From positions 102,331,837 through 102,395,836 of the forward strand of contig NC_092038.1 in NCBI RefSeq assembly GCF_003086295.3: a stretch of 64,000 nt of DNA, in the 5' to 3' direction. Position numbers and translations under genes: made by a program. The stretch's first letter is position 1. The number at the start of each line of letters is the position of its first letter. Below the pieces are notes generated by a model. It was not told the DNA's origin. It did no database searches and saw only the letters and a program-made list of their open reading frames with translations. This DNA is from Arachis hypogaea (lineage: Eukaryota; Streptophyta; Magnoliopsida; Fabales; Fabaceae). Below, piece by piece: positions 29,930 through 42,716 of the stretch.

Positions 29930-32880
29930 TGGCTACTAGCAGCAACCCTTTTCCTTTCACAAAAGGAAAAGAAACTTTAGAAGAAACCCCATATATGAAC
30001 CTTGAGATTATAGCCTAGACCATGATGTTATTATTGAAGACCCTGTTGATGCTACCAATGCACAAAAAATCCTTTTTCACTTTGCTATTGATAATCAAAT
30101 TCATTATTTTTTGAGCCCCTACTTCCTCCTTCTAAAATTGATCAAATCCTCCTCTTTTTTCCTTCTCTCTCTAATCAATTGTTAATAAAAAAGAACATGT
30201 ATATGTCTCCCTTCGATGAACATACAAAAGGGTTTCGAAATAACCCCAAAATTTCTTCCAAAAGTGTTAACTACATGGCCTAGTTTAAATGAGTCGAACC
30301 ACATAAAAAAGATTTATCGGCTTAGCATGGTATATATGATTTACTTCGATTGTCTTAATATCAACTCACCACCTATCATTGGATGATTAGGGCCACTTTA
30401 TACTTATGAAGTCGATCGACTAACAATCTGCATCTACCATGTGGGATGGTCAGTCTAACTCTTTGATGTGGCAACTATCACAGAACTACCTGTTTCTGGG
30501 ATCAATATTTTTCCAAACATCGAACCAACCAAGAAATACAAAATCAATTGGGAAAGCTTACCTTATGGAGAGTTCATAAAAAATAACATGGGTCAAGGTG
30601 ATGACCCTGTCTTTGATAACGAACATGTGGCCTTTTTATACTTTTGGTTGAATGTTGTAGTCTTCTGCTTTCGAAGTATCACTATGTAGAGTAGCCTCTT
30701 GCTACTTTGATCCATGAAAGTACATCAACTTTATCTCTTTCTAAATTACTCTTAGGCAATTTATATGATGAGCTTGGCCACATGGTCACAAGTCTCCAAA
30801 ATAAATTTCCCCTCAGCGCAGGAGGACTACTTTGGTTCCTTCAATTGTGGTTAAATACAATTTTTGAGAAATTTATGGAAATCGATGGGATCCCAATTTT
30901 AGCCAAACAACATATTGAAGGCATCTGTCTCTCATCCTTGATACCAACTTTTCCTGGTCCCAAAATTGAAGATCTTTTCTGGACAGTTTTCACTAAATTC
31001 TACCAAGCAACTTCGTTTCAAAATAAAGAATTCAACTTTGCACCTTTTGTCGAATGCAAGTGTGGTCCGACATGGTTCCGAGCACCAAGAATTTTCAAAG
31101 ACAATAATGAAAAGTACAACGCTCAGCTGACAAAAACTGGAGCAACAACACTGTTATCCAAGTCCTCACTATTGGTATTCCCATGTATAAAAAAGACCAA
31201 TATCGAGTCACTTTACATGCTCCCCACTTTGTGGCTTGACAAATGGGATTTTCTCAAATGGGATTTTCTCAAGTTATGCTAGCTCCTTTTAGTTCAAAGT
31301 TATCAAGCCAACTTGGCCAAATAGTCTAACTTAATGACACTTATAGCTCGAGAAATAAAGCATAACAAAGATCGTCGATCTGAGTATGAGGCAATCGATT
31401 TCATTCCGAGTCGATATGTGATCAAATCTTTTCTTATTTGGTGGCAAAAATACTATTCATAGTACAATCGCAGTCTTGAAAAAAATTCTCGAAGGTATGT
31501 TGAGATTTTGTCCGACCATGAGTAAGAGGCCTGCTACCATAGTTGTTTCAAAACAAAAAGCATAATCCTCAAAAACTCTAAAAAAGAAGTTGAAAACCTC
31601 AAAAGTCTCTTTCACAGCATCTAATTTAGCAGAGGTATCATAACAATCTAAATATTTCTGTACATTATATATATATATATAGGCCAAATGAAAACACACA
31701 AGCAAGTCCATTGACTCCCCCATCTGACTCTGAAGATGTCTTCTCTACCTCTTACAATATAGAAGACTCAGAAGCTACTAAGGTATTTGTACTTCTTTTT
31801 GTTATTCAAAACAACATAAAAAAATGATCCCCCTTTACTAAAAGAATTTGTATGCAGGATGCAATTCCTTTTCGAAAAAAAACTAGAGCCAACCCTATCA
31901 TTCATCAACTATCCTTTACATCTTTTAGTACCAATTCAACTCCACCAATCAATGTTGAACTAGAAAAAATGAAGGCTAATGAACCTAGTTTAGTGTAAAC
32001 TGAGAAAGTTGTTGACCCACCATCAACCACAAATGGTATCATTGTGAATACTCCTATTGACAAAGTTGAGCCCACACCCTTTACTCAAGATCCTATTTCT
32101 CATTTGTTCTAAATGGGAATTACAGAGATCAATAACCAAAGGGAAGAAACCGTCAATCTCAGCTAAGGTGATGACATTGTAAGTGGGCTTCTTAGAGTTA
32201 TCTCAAAAATCTCTAAAGGCAAGGAAACTGGATTATCAAGTTTTGAGAACAAATCGATTCACCTAGATCAAAACCCTAAAGTTCCTAATCCTCATGAAGG
32301 CGCATACAATCAAAATCTAACAAAAAACTCCATTGATCCTGATGTGTTTGATCTTTTTCAAAAACTAAAACTTCTGCTGGTTAATCCTGTCGAAGCATGG
32401 TTTTCGCAAGAGATCTTAATGTTGCACTTAACCAAATTTTGAATTCTAATATTTCTGTTCAAGATCCCTGTGATCATGCCAAGCCACTTGTGTCTTTCAT
32501 CAACCATACCAAAGTGTCAAGGTTGAAGTTTCCTTAGCTAACTAGAAACTAAAAGCGTTAGATTACGGAACTCATTTGACCGAGGCTTCTACCGAATTAA
32601 ATCAACTGATCAGTAGAAAAAATGAGTTCAAAAAAGAACTTGCTAAAATCAGACAGAACAAAGCTCTTCTTCAAAGGCCTCTTGACAAGCTCCAAAATAT
32701 AAAGTGATTACTCAACAAAGAAGTCCTTTCTTTATCAAAGGAAAATGATGACCTGGACAATCGAACTCGTCAACACCGAAATGCAGAAAGCGAGCGACTT
32801 CAAAATCTTCAATTACTTGTGCAAGATCGTGCAAAAATAAAGGAGCAGCTGGACCAACTTTTACAACTCTATGAAGACTG
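29930..32880 (+). pseudogene. Antisense ORF, plant mobile domain plus coiled coil (E8)
   Basis: ATG at 29930 (MATSSNPFPFTKGKETLEET) with an early stop. Later frames carry EHVAFLYFWLNVVVF and AGGLLWFLQLWLNTIFEKFM, typical of the plant mobile domain (PMD), then YEAIDFIPSRYVIKSFLIWW, its usual C-terminal end. The rest is charged and helical, for example LQNLQLLVQDRAKIKEQLDQ, up to a stop at about 32880. Many frame breaks. PMD proteins occur as antisense ORFs in Tat elements and as domesticated host genes; here the adjacent integrase supports the element origin. A TATAAAG at about 29636 is a possible promoter. Confidence 0.65.
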
Positions 32881-33079
32881 AAGGCTTGGAATGCAAAGTT
32901 ACTTTTGTAATTACGATTCCTTTTGAACTCATGACACTTTGAATTTATTTTAACTTTAGCTTCAATCTTATTTGACATTTCCCAGACATTGATACTGCTT
33001 TAAATATTTTTCATTTATCGATTTAATTTTGACTCCAGTATCAATATGCTTAATTCGATATGCATTTTCTGAATACAAA

Positions 33080-33960
33080 TTGATCACTTGAAAATGTCCT
33101 TCCCAACTTGGAGACTATTTTTCATAAACTCTTGATTTTTTATCAATTGTCAAAATAACTTTAAAAACTAATTCACCAATGTCAAAAAAAATTTCTTTTA
33201 CTCGTCGATTATTTACATGAGCTATATTTTCTTTTTTATGAATAAGATGATCAAGTGCTAACATGCACTCGTTATCCAAGGTATTTAATTCATCAAACAT
33301 TGCATTTTTAGTAATCTTCAATTGGTAATTCCTCTTGTCACATCACCCGTATGGTATTAAGATTGATTTCTAAAGGCATAACTATATTATGACCGTAAAC
33401 TAATTTATAAGGGGACGTATGTTGAGCCTTTTGACAAATTTTGATAAGCCCACAACACTTGACTCAAAGTTTCATGCCAAATGTGAGGTTTTTGACCAAT
33501 TTCCTTCTTAATCAAATTGATTAAAATTTTATTTGCAGCCTCGACTTGGCCATTTGCTTGCAGATAATATGGGGTTGAAGTTACCATAGTTATAGTTTTT
33601 GATGCTGCAAAATTTTTAATATGTTTACCAGTGAACATAATGCCTTGATTAGTACTTAGAGTTTGAGGAATTTCAAATCGATGTATTATATGTTCTTTTA
33701 TAAAATCGATAATCTCACTTTGGCCAGCTTCTGTTAAAGGAACAACTATAATCTATTTTGTAAAATAACCGATCACTACTAAGCTAAACTTATGATTTTT
33801 AGATGATGGAGGATGAATCATTCCAATCAAATCCAAAGCCCAACCTCTAAATGGCCAAGGTTTTATAATCGAGTGCAACTCAAAAGTAAGAATCTGTTGT
33901 ATTACGTCATGCCTCTGACATTCTTGACCAAAGACGGCTAATACACTTGATCATGACGAA
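33080..33960 (-). pseudogene. Integrase remnant (E8)
   Basis: Minus-strand pieces: PWPFRGWALDLIGMIHPPSS (first catalytic Asp), LSTNQGIMFTGKHI (second Asp changed to Asn), YYLQANGQVEAANKILINLI (catalytic Glu), LSQVLWAY, and GELVFKVILTIDKKSRVYEK near the C-terminus. Several stops. Sequence type is Tat/Retand-like. Confidence 0.8.
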
Positions 33961-34550
33961 GTACCCATTTCATTCTTGACCATATTCAGATTTTTAATAA
34001 ATCTGGATTGGTTCAAAATTTAGTGATTTGGAAACAAAACCTACTCCTCTTTATGAGTACGAGCTTTGAGTTGTGCAAAAAAAATTCTGCTTTTTGGATT
34101 GATAAAAGAAAGATTTTGAAAAGTAAAGTAAAATTTGGACACAACTGGAAAGAAAAGGAATGAAAAAGATATCAATGAAAATAAAATAATTGACTTTTGA
34201 ATTTAAAATAAACAATAAAATGCCTTTGATATGATCAAAGGACTTTGAGTTCAAATATAATGCATAAACATAAAGGAAAATAAAGAAAGGAAAACTTTGT
34301 AGAAAAAGTAAATTGCAGAAAAGAAAATTTGTAAGAAAAATTAAAAAGAATGTAAAGACAGTGAAAGGAATTCCTATAGAAAAATGAATTCCAACCTCTA
34401 CTCCTTTCAAACTACAATTTATAACCCTTTTCAACCAATCCAATTTAATCACATGCTCTATATGCGAGAAAACTATGTGTAACTATTTCCGCCATTCAAA
34501 TGATGGAGTAATTGTCTTCAATTGCTTTAAATACTTGGCCTTTCCACTTA
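33961..34550 (-). other. E8 leader-like stretch
   Basis: A-rich on the plus strand; no supported gene. TTATAAATT on the minus strand near 34415-34425 could be an LTR TATA box if the LTR extends this far. Confidence 0.4.
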
Positions 34551-34749
34551 CTTCAATCATAGAATCACTGCTTCGATCACGAAATCTTATACTCGACATA
34601 CATTTTTTTATCAATCTACCTTGTTCGTCAATCACCTCTCCTCGATGAACTCAAAAATAAACCTGTTCGATAATATTCAAACAACATTCTCGATATGCTC
34701 ATTATCAATGCGAATTATTATTTTTATTTTATTTATTTATTTTGAATCA
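34551..34749 (-). mobile_element. E8 right LTR segment
   Basis: Matches 29189-29384. The high end TTTGAATCA reads TGATTCAAA on the minus strand, a plausible LTR start. Confidence 0.6.
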
Positions 34750-35172
34750 ATAGTTCCTACATTATTTTTAATTTTGTAATTAGGTCATTCCTAGTGTAAA
34801 AAATATTAGAATTAACTAAATATATATCCGTAAATTAAAAGTATCCTCAATTAAGAACCAAATTAGATCTTTATCACATTTTTTGGGAGAAGTATTCTGT
34901 TAATTTTAACGTTTTTTATATGAAAAAGATCTAATTACAAAGTTAAAATCAGTATAGAAACCCAATTGAAAAGTAAAAAAAAATTATAAAGATTTATAAT
35001 TATAAATTTGATAAAACTATAAAGACCAACAGAATAATTAAATCTTTATTTTATGAAGCTAAATTTTAATTAATTTCTTATGTTGGATAAAATATACTTG
35101 TGCATCTTATTAATGAAGAAGTTTTTTTAGATCTTTTAAAAGAGTTTTGTCATTAAATTTTTTTATAGAAAT
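34750..35172. other. A/T-rich spacer
   Basis: No gene or clear element recognised. Text such as AATTAAGAACCAAATTAGATC suggests an old degenerate repeat. Confidence 0.4.
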
Positions 35173-35740
35173 TACTACAAAAAAAAGGCCTATCCGTGAC
35201 CATAGCTAGTGAAAAAGGTGACCATAGATCTATGGTCACGGTTTTTTACCATGGCCTATTCTGGCGTGGCCATAGGTCTATGGTCACAGTTTTTTTTTAT
35301 CTATGGTCACGGTTTTTTTTTTTTACCTATGGTCACGGCGAAAACCGTGACCATAGCCTTATCTATGGTCACGGTTTTGGTCGTGACTATAGCCTCTATG
35401 GTCATCCCATCTTAAAACCGTGACCATAGACTTATATATGGTCATGATTTTTACTGTGACTATAGCCTCTATGGTCACCCCACCTTAAAACCGTGACCAT
35501 AGCCTTATCTGTGGTCATGATTTTGGCCGTGACTATAGCCTCTATGGTCACCCTACCTTAAAACCATGACCATAGCCTTATCTATGGTCACGGTTTTCAC
35601 CGTGACCATAGCTTCTATAGTCACCCCTCCTTAAAATTGTGACCATAGGGTTATCTATGGTCACCCCTCCTTAAAACCATGACCATAGCCTCTATGGTCA
35701 CCCAATTTTAAAATGTATTTTAAAATGGTGACTATAGCCT
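35173..35740. repeat. Subterminal CTATGGTCACGGTTTT repeats (E9)
   Basis: About twenty copies in both orientations of TATGGTCACGG or CCGTGACCATA, often paired as inverted repeats. CACTA transposases bind subterminal repeats of this kind. Confidence 0.8.
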
Positions 35741-36628
35741 ATTTTGTTTATGAGATTTAATTTTTTTAAAGTGTAATCACATCCCAAAATGATGATAATC
35801 ATAAAATAAATCTAAAAATAAGAAATTCAAGAAATCTAAATCATAAAAATTTCATTATAAGCTAGATATGTTTAATTTTTAGTCTAAACAACACAAATCA
35901 AAATAGAGTGTAATTTATCCAATTACATATAATACCAAGTAAAGTCTCTTTTCACAAAGTAGCTAAAACACATCAAAATATTGCATTTAGATAATGAAGG
36001 TCATTGTAAGCCCCATCCCATATCATATTTGATTTAGAACATATTTCATTCATCACATCATGTCTTCTTGCTAGCAAAAGAAATAAACATGATCGAACAG
36101 AGCAAAAATACTTTTGATGATGCAGTACATATACAACAAAATAAGGCTATAAGATAAACTATGTTTAATTAGTTTCTTACTTTTGGAACTTTACAAGTTA
36201 TACTTGCTGCAGTAACTCGTTGAGTTTCTTCATTGATCAAAATAAATAAATAATAAAAAAGAACTCATTTCCATTATTAATACAGGGGGAACATAAAAAA
36301 CACGCATGACTTGTGAGACATCTACGTACATCACAAATTGAAAGGCCAAGCAATTGTTTTCACTATGAAAAGCCTAGTCTTGTCTTGAGTATGTGTTTGT
36401 TTTTGTTTTACAGCCGGTTTCCATATATAAATATACATAATTCTTAATCCTAAAACCTTAAATTTAACTCAAATTCATGATATATCATTTACCAAAAGCA
36501 TACTATTAATTTAACTACTAATTTTGAACAGTACTTACTTCCATATCCTTTGATACATGGTTCAATCTAAGTGAAGGAGGAATGCTTCGCCGCGCATCAT
36601 TTGGTGCACTACTCATGTCAGATGGAGA
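35741..36628. other. E9 noncoding stretch
   Basis: A/T-rich 3' flank of the PTTA gene inside the transposon; no gene seen. Confidence 0.5.
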
Positions 36629-38520
36629 TTATTGGGTGGCTTCTATCATTAGCTGCACTTGTTCTGCACTCATACCAGGATTAACTTGTTGCAACAATGT
36701 CTTAATCAAGTTTATTAAATCATCCAACTTGGAAGTTAAGTTATCTTGATTTTTCTCCATAGTTGAAACCACTTCAGTATGTTGTTGCATTTGTCGGATT
36801 TGCTTATCCTTTTTAAGAGAGAATTTTGTGACTGATCGACCATAGAAACGAACTCTACCATCTCTCTCCTTTCTAAAAACTGTTTGAACTACTTCATCGT
36901 CATTGTATTCTGCTTGTTTCAAATTTTGAAGATGATCCTATTACACACAAATGGGAAAGAAATATGTTCATGCACCCAAATGCTTCAAAATAAAAAAAAT
37001 AGCTAACATGTTTCTTGTTTGGTGTACTTTTCTAAGAAACTAGACAACTCACAATTGTCTCTTGTGTTCCTAAATCAGTCTCTTCTTTTTTGTTCGTATG
37101 AGTTACAACAAACATCTCAGATTTTGATGAATCTTCATTGTTCTCTTTCTTTGCACGCTACAAAGAAACCACCAACATGTGACTAAGTTAACATATATAA
37201 GTGGAAAGATGCAAAAAAATACTTAAATGCAAAGCAAAAAAATAAATACCAATTCAGCGCGGACTACTTCAAAACTAACTGGACCCATTTGATGATTCCA
37301 CTTTTGCTTGGATCTATTTACACGATTTTTTTCAGAAATAACCTACATTTTGTTGCAATGTAAAAATACATAGAGTTAGTTAAATACATAATACCATCAT
37401 TAAAGCCAACAAAGTTGTGAAAATATTTTACTTTCATGATATCAAGCCTCCAAAATTGAACTAATTTTTGAAAATGCAGTTCAGGTACAGTCATTGGACG
37501 ATTTTTCATTATCTCTCTTAATAAGATGTACGGTGTATAGTGATATTTTTTATCCGTTTCTTAAATTGCTTCCATGACTCTCTAATGGTATCTATCACCC
37601 AAGGCTCAGCATCACTAGGAATGTTATATTTAGACTACGAAGAAACAACGAATTATGTTATTTTACCATACGTGCTACTTTGTAAACAATTTAAAAAGGA
37701 TAATGATCTACTCACCTTTGCATAATCTAACATTGAAGTTTTAGTCTCATTGGACACAGCTTGCCAGTTAGTATATAATAACGTGACCAAATTAGAGTTT
37801 CTTGCAATTATACCCAAGAACCGACTAAACAATTCAACCTATATCTTTGTTTGGCCTATGGGTTTGCCGTTGTACCATGTTAACTCTATCTGTGTCTCCA
37901 AAGCATGAATATGCTTGAGTTGGGTGGGACCACAAACTTTTTTCTTTTTGGTACCTATTTCCAATGTCATTACTAGAGAATATTAACAAGAATACTAATT
38001 GAATGAATAAAATAGTAGACTAAATAAAAAAGTTAGGTTGGTGGCTTTTACTATTTGCTATTGAAACCAGGGATAAAAGCATTACCATGTTGACTGTCAC
38101 TACTATCCCCAACACTTGGATTGTGATCATCATATTCATATTCTTCATCATTTACATCCAATAATATCCCATATTTTTTGAAGACTTCATCTAAAGTCAT
38201 AACTGGGATAAGAGACTCGATCTTGTGTTCTTCTTCTTCGTTGGCATCTTCTTCATTGGGATTTTCTTATCGATCGGCTTCTTGCTTTGACCATCACCGC
38301 CATTGGTGTTCATCTTGGCTTTTTCATCTTCCACCTTTGATTTCTTCATTGGCACCTTCTTTCTAGTTGGCTTCTTCCCACTTTAACCCTCATGTTCATT
38401 GGCTTTCATCTTTATTAGATGATTTTCTTCTTTAGATTTCTTCATTGGCATCTTGATTTAACCAACACCTTCATTGATTGACTTGTCTTTGTTATTTGTT
38501 AACTTCTTCCCTGGCATTTT
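36629..38520 (-). pseudogene. PTTA/En-Spm-type transposon gene, spliced (E9)
   Basis: Exons inferred from GT-AG borders and family match: about 37716-37970 (KKKKVCGPTQLKHIHALETQ; LFSRFLGIIARNSNL), 37432-37634 (SDAEPWVIDTIRESWKQFKK, one frameshift, MTVPELHFQKLVQFW), 37250-37341 (NRSKQKWNHQMGPVSFEVVR), 37053-37157 (VTHTNKKEETDLGTQETI) and 36629-36937 (KQAEYNDDEVVQTVFRKERD; LLQQVNPGMSAEQVQLMIEA). This is the plant transposase family Transposase_24 (Ptta/En/Spm), an accessory protein of CACTA elements. An upstream Lys-rich segment (PMKK repeats, 38090-38520) has stops. The TNP2-like transposase is not in view. Confidence 0.75.
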
Positions 38521-38531
38521 GCTTTGCCCTT

Positions 38532-40032
38532 TGACAGGTGGAAAATTGCCGATTAAGAATTCAATATAGAATTAACGTTGCGAGTACAGTTCTTAACCGA
38601 CAAAAATTCCGCTTATCAATTTAGAAAGAGTTGTCACAATTTAAGAATAAAATACTGGGAGTAGAATTTCCAAGTCGTCTCCCAATGAGTTGCTAAGAGA
38701 GTGTTATTTATTGGTCAGGAATTTTCTGAGAAGTTTTAAAGTTGTAGAACGGAAAATTAAGTTGATTATTAATTAAAGCAATAAAAATTAACGAGGGAAT
38801 TTATGTAATTGAAATAAAAAGCCTTGAATCAGAGAAGATTAATCAGAAGTTCTATCCTTGTCAGATTTTTCCAAGAGTAATAGTAAGAGGTTATTGTTTT
38901 TACTTAGTTAACCTTTACCGAATAAAGGAAAGTCAAGTAATTGAGCCAACTCTTATTCACAAGTCCTAATCCTCTCCCTTGGGATGGATTAGCGTTAATG
39001 ACTAGAGAGCCAGCCAACAACTTCCTGTTTCAAATTAACTCTTGAATATTCCAACTCAAGGGTCTCCTATTAATCAACTCCAAAGTCAAGTTGAGAGCCT
39101 ACTCCATTGTCATGGATGCCATTTTTGCATATATGTAAAGGGAGTAGGAAGAAGACATGGTAATTAAAATTAATTGAAGATAATCAAAAAATAATGAAAT
39201 TAAATAGAAAAATATCTTTGCATTAATAAATTCCAAAATCGAAGGTATCCATATGAAGCTCTGAATAAGATAAATGGGAAATAAAAAGAGTAAGGAAATA
39301 GAAAACAAACTATAATGATAGCGACTTCAACGGAGGTAGTAACTCTTCTCAATATCCAACCCAAAAGCTTAAAACTAGAAATTCTGAATCTATGAATATG
39401 AAGAACCCTAGAGGAAGTGGTAAAATTCTCTCCAAGATTCCCAAAAAAAAACTCAAACTAAAACTAAGTGAATGTGAATGTGTGTTGACTCTCTGCTGTC
39501 CCCTGGCTCTAGTCTGTGTTTCTGGGCTGAAAACTGGGTCCAAACTCAGCGCAAAATTGCCCCCAGTGAATTCTGCAGTTGCAGCGTATTACGCACGTCA
39601 CGCGTACGCTTCAGGTACGCATATGCGTCGATGGTCTTCTGCGTGTGTCACGCGTACGTGTTAGTTACGCATGCGCATCGTTATGGAATGCGCCAAGTTG
39701 CGCGCACACGTGTGCCGTGCATGCGCGTCGATTCTCGCTAGTCAGCTCCTTGGTTTCTTGTGTTCCTTCTATTTTTGCAATCTTCCTTTCCATCCTCTAA
39801 GCATTCCTGCCCTATAAAGCCTAAAAACACTTAATACACAAATCACGACATCGAATGGTATAAAGGGGAATTAAAGATTGAGAATTTAAAGGCTGAGGAA
39901 GCAAGTTTTCAATCATAGAACAGAATTGGGAAGGATTTGTGAAACCATGCAGTTTGTACGAATAAGTGTGCAAAGAACTGATAAAAACCACTCAATTTAG
40001 CACAATATAAACCATAAAATAGTGGTTTATCA
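38532..40032 (-). mobile_element. 3' LTR of E10
   Basis: Minus-oriented, starts TGATAAACCACTATTTTATG at 40032; the end is near 38532 (CCACCTGTCA), placed by the border with E9. Contains CG-rich palindromes at 39585-39740. Confidence 0.7.
39585..39740. repeat. CG-rich ACGCGTACG-type repeats in E10 LTR
   Basis: Clustered CACGCGTACG, ACGCATATGCGTCG and ACGCATGCGCATCG motifs, partly palindromic. Similar clusters lie inside the element at 43565-43945. Confidence 0.7.
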
Positions 40033-40070
40033 ATCTTCCCACACTTAAACATTAGCATGTCCTCATGCTA
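40033..40070 (-). promoter_or_regulatory. Polypurine tract and hairpin (E10)
   Basis: The minus strand reads TAGCATG-AGGA-CATGCTA, then ATGTTTAAGTGTGGGAAGAT directly before the LTR. The purine-rich tract is the expected plus-strand primer. The hairpin has the same geometry as in E1, E11 and E12 with a different stem. Confidence 0.75.
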
Positions 40071-41427
40071 GGCTCAAGATGATCAAAAGAATGAATGGGG
40101 GAAAGCAAGACTCATGTAATGCAACCTATGTATATGAATGCACTACATGCTAAGATGTTTCTACCTACTTGGTTAAAAATAAAAATTAGATTCCACCAAT
40201 TCAAATCACATAATAAGAGGCAAGTAAACTTGTAAGAAGACAGCTCATGAAAGCTGGGAACATAGAATCAAGCATTGAACCCTCACTAGAAGTGTATATG
40301 CACTCTAAGAACTCAGGTGTTTAAGGTTGATCCACTCTAGTCCCCTCTAGTCATGCTTTCTAAAACTTTGATATTCATCTAACCAATCAACAAATATCTA
40401 GTGTATAAATGCAAACATCATGAGGTCTTTTCAAGGTTGTAATAGGGCCAAGGTAAGGGTGAGGATATATGTATGGCCAAGTGAGCTATAAACTGAATCT
40501 TTGACTAACCTAAGTTCTCACCTAACACACACACTCTATATGCTTCTAAAATCATGCCTAACTACCCATAAATCTCACTTTTGTATTTATCATATACTCA
40601 TGTATCTAAATTTTCTTCTATTTTATCTCATATGCCTTGATCTTTTTTATTGAACTTAACATTGGGTGATTTTATTCCCCTTTATGATTTTTTTTATATA
40701 TATAAGCATAGTAAATCAAAGCATATGGTTTTCATAATTTCACATGAGTATCACCCAAATTCTCAATATTTGTCAACAAAACAATACACATTTTCATCAA
40801 CCATAGTTTCCACAATTCTCCACACTTAATTGACACACAATCTCTATCTTAAGCCAACCAAAGATTCAATTGGGGTAATTATTTATTTTTCCACTTAAGG
40901 CTAGTGATGTGGTAACATAAAGAACAATTGGGGGTTAAAAAGGCTCAAAGTGGCAAACAAAGGCAGACGAAATGGTAGGCTATTTGGAATAAGTGAGCTA
41001 ATAACAAATGATGGCCTCAGTCATATGTATGCATGAATATACACTAAACAATGGATATATAGAATGGAACAAACCATAGATTGCAATCACAGATGAGAAA
41101 AAACACACAAGAATAAAAAAAATCATGGTTAAATAATGTAACCATATAATTAAGCTCAAAATCTCACAGGTTGTGTGTGCTTAGCTATAAACCATGTTCC
41201 AAATTACAATCTTCAAACAAGTTTAACACAAATTTTAATTTGAATTTAGTGGAATACTGTAAAATAGTGTCTTGAAAAGAAATTCATTACTTCAACCAAG
41301 CAGAACATACATGCAAGCAATTATTATCATGCAATCTATCCTATCTAACAAAAGAAAAATAACATATTGGTGTTAAGAGAGAGAGAGAGAGATTACTTCC
41401 GAAAGTCAAGTACTGATCTCCTCACAC
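40071..41427 (-). other. E10 3' noncoding tail
   Basis: No supported gene; a GAGAGAGAGAGAGAG run at about 41380-41394. Confidence 0.55.
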
Positions 41428-42716
41428 TTAAGGCTTGGCACGGTTTCCTGTGCCATCGGTAAAGAGCAAGGCGGGGCTGGTAGCATCACCTCCACTGTTG
41501 GGCTCGTCATGGCTCCCAGTGCTGGTAGGTGAAGTGGAGTTCGGGGTATCCTTCTCCTCTAGAGGTGGGTGAGTACTAACAATGAGCTCCTTCAGATAGG
41601 TGTATCGGCGCTTGTTACGGTGCTCCATTCGCTCCATCTGACGGTCTTGCCGGTCGAACTGCTGAAGGATCTGAAGGAACATATGAGTAGTGGATGGTGT
41701 AGGAGGTGTGGGTGATGGCAGGGCGGAAGTAGGAGAAGTGTCTAAAGATAGGCCTGGATGTCGGCTAGCAGAGGGTACTGGGGGTCTAATATACTTCCCA
41801 ATCGGGAGATACTGATTAGCCTGTGGGATCATGGTTCTGGTGTCCCCAGCCCTATAGGAGACTCCTGCAGCAGAGACAAGATCCAAAACCAGCGCGAAAG
41901 AGGGTAGGTTGCCCGCGATTTGCACGTGTCCCATGGCCTGTCAGATGTATCTTGGTAAGTTGAGGGGCTACTCTGTAAGAATGCACCAGATGAGAACAGC
42001 CTTGTCTGTAGTGAAGGTAGACTCATTGGTGCTCAAAAAGACATAGTGAGACATAATCTGGGCCCACACGCGAGCCTCCAAGGTAAGTGCAAGAGCTGAG
42101 ATGCTCTTAGGTCGAGTCTGATGTTGTCCATAGATCCATGTGCTGCCAAGATGTGCTATGACTCCATGGACGATATCCCAATCAAACTGGTATGTCTGGC
42201 ACTTTAGAGAGGCCTCTTGATAAACGTCCAATTTCTCTGGGCTAGGTGGAAGATCCAATACTCTCTGAATGGCTCCTTCGGAGACAGGGACTTGCTTTTG
42301 ACAAACATAGACAGATGGCAGGGTTGGCAAGTAAAACTTGGAGTAGAATTCAATGACCCATCATAGATTGGCCTCCCGCAGCTGTCTCCTCAAGAATCTC
42401 CACTATCTCCTTTCAATACGGGGTTCCACAAAATCAACAATGTATGTTGGAAGAATGAGTAAATGCTCATTATTGTAGTTCCTCTCAGCCAGGATGGGGA
42501 ACATCCACTCACAGTAACGGTTAGTGAACCGTGCAGAGTCCCGCGCAGGAAACGCATGTTCTGCCTCATCAACTTTGATTGTCCGCTTTACCCGCTTCAT
42601 GGGTGGCTTAACGTTGGTAGTGGGTAGTGGGTAGTGTCATAGCCGCCGCTCTTTTAGTGCCTTTCCCTGCCGGTGTCTTGTCAGGAGTCTTTCCTTTTCC
42701 ATTCTTGGTAGCTATC
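41428..42716 (-). pseudogene. Env-position plant transposon protein ORF (E10)
   Basis: Begins ATKNGKGKTPDKTPAGKGTK with ATG changed to ATA. A triple GTAGTGG repeat near 42620 shifts the frame. Then MKRVKRTIKVDEAEHAFPAR, RFTNRYCEWMFPILAERNY, VYVCQKQVPVSEGAIQRVLD, LEARVWAQIMSHYVFLSTNE and a Pro/Ser-rich C-terminus ending NRAKP. Resembles the putative plant transposon protein family found in Athila elements downstream of pol (PF20167 or ATHILA ORF, from memory). A stop at about 41935 and other breaks. Function is not established. Confidence 0.65.

Larger units (their letters stand above)
29189..34749 (-). mobile_element. E8: Tat-type remnant with antisense mobile-domain ORF
   Basis: Similar direct repeats at 29189-29384 and 34551-34749 look like LTR segments. 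On the minus strand lies an integrase remnant; on the plus strand an antisense ORF with a plant-mobile-domain. Gag, protease and RT are missing. LTR outer limits and primer site could not be placed. Confidence 0.65.
35173..38531 (-). mobile_element. E9: CACTA transposon, 3' part
   Basis: Left end TACTACAAAAAAAAGGCC resembles a CACTA terminus (CACTACAAAAAA) with the first C changed. Dense subterminal repeats follow, then a spliced PTTA-type gene on the minus strand. E10 interrupts it at 38531; the other end must lie beyond the window. Confidence 0.75.

Noticed and set aside
34750..35172. Possible old MITE or gene fragment in the spacer
   Set aside because: No terminal inverted repeats, target duplication or coding signal could be shown by eye.
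35196..35423. Open frames through the GGTCACGG repeats
   Set aside because: Repeat-encoded (YGHG-like) peptides in the CACTA subterminal region, not genes.
39349..39800. Several overlapping frames in the E10 LTR
   Set aside because: Created by CG-rich repeats; they lie in an LTR and match no family I know.
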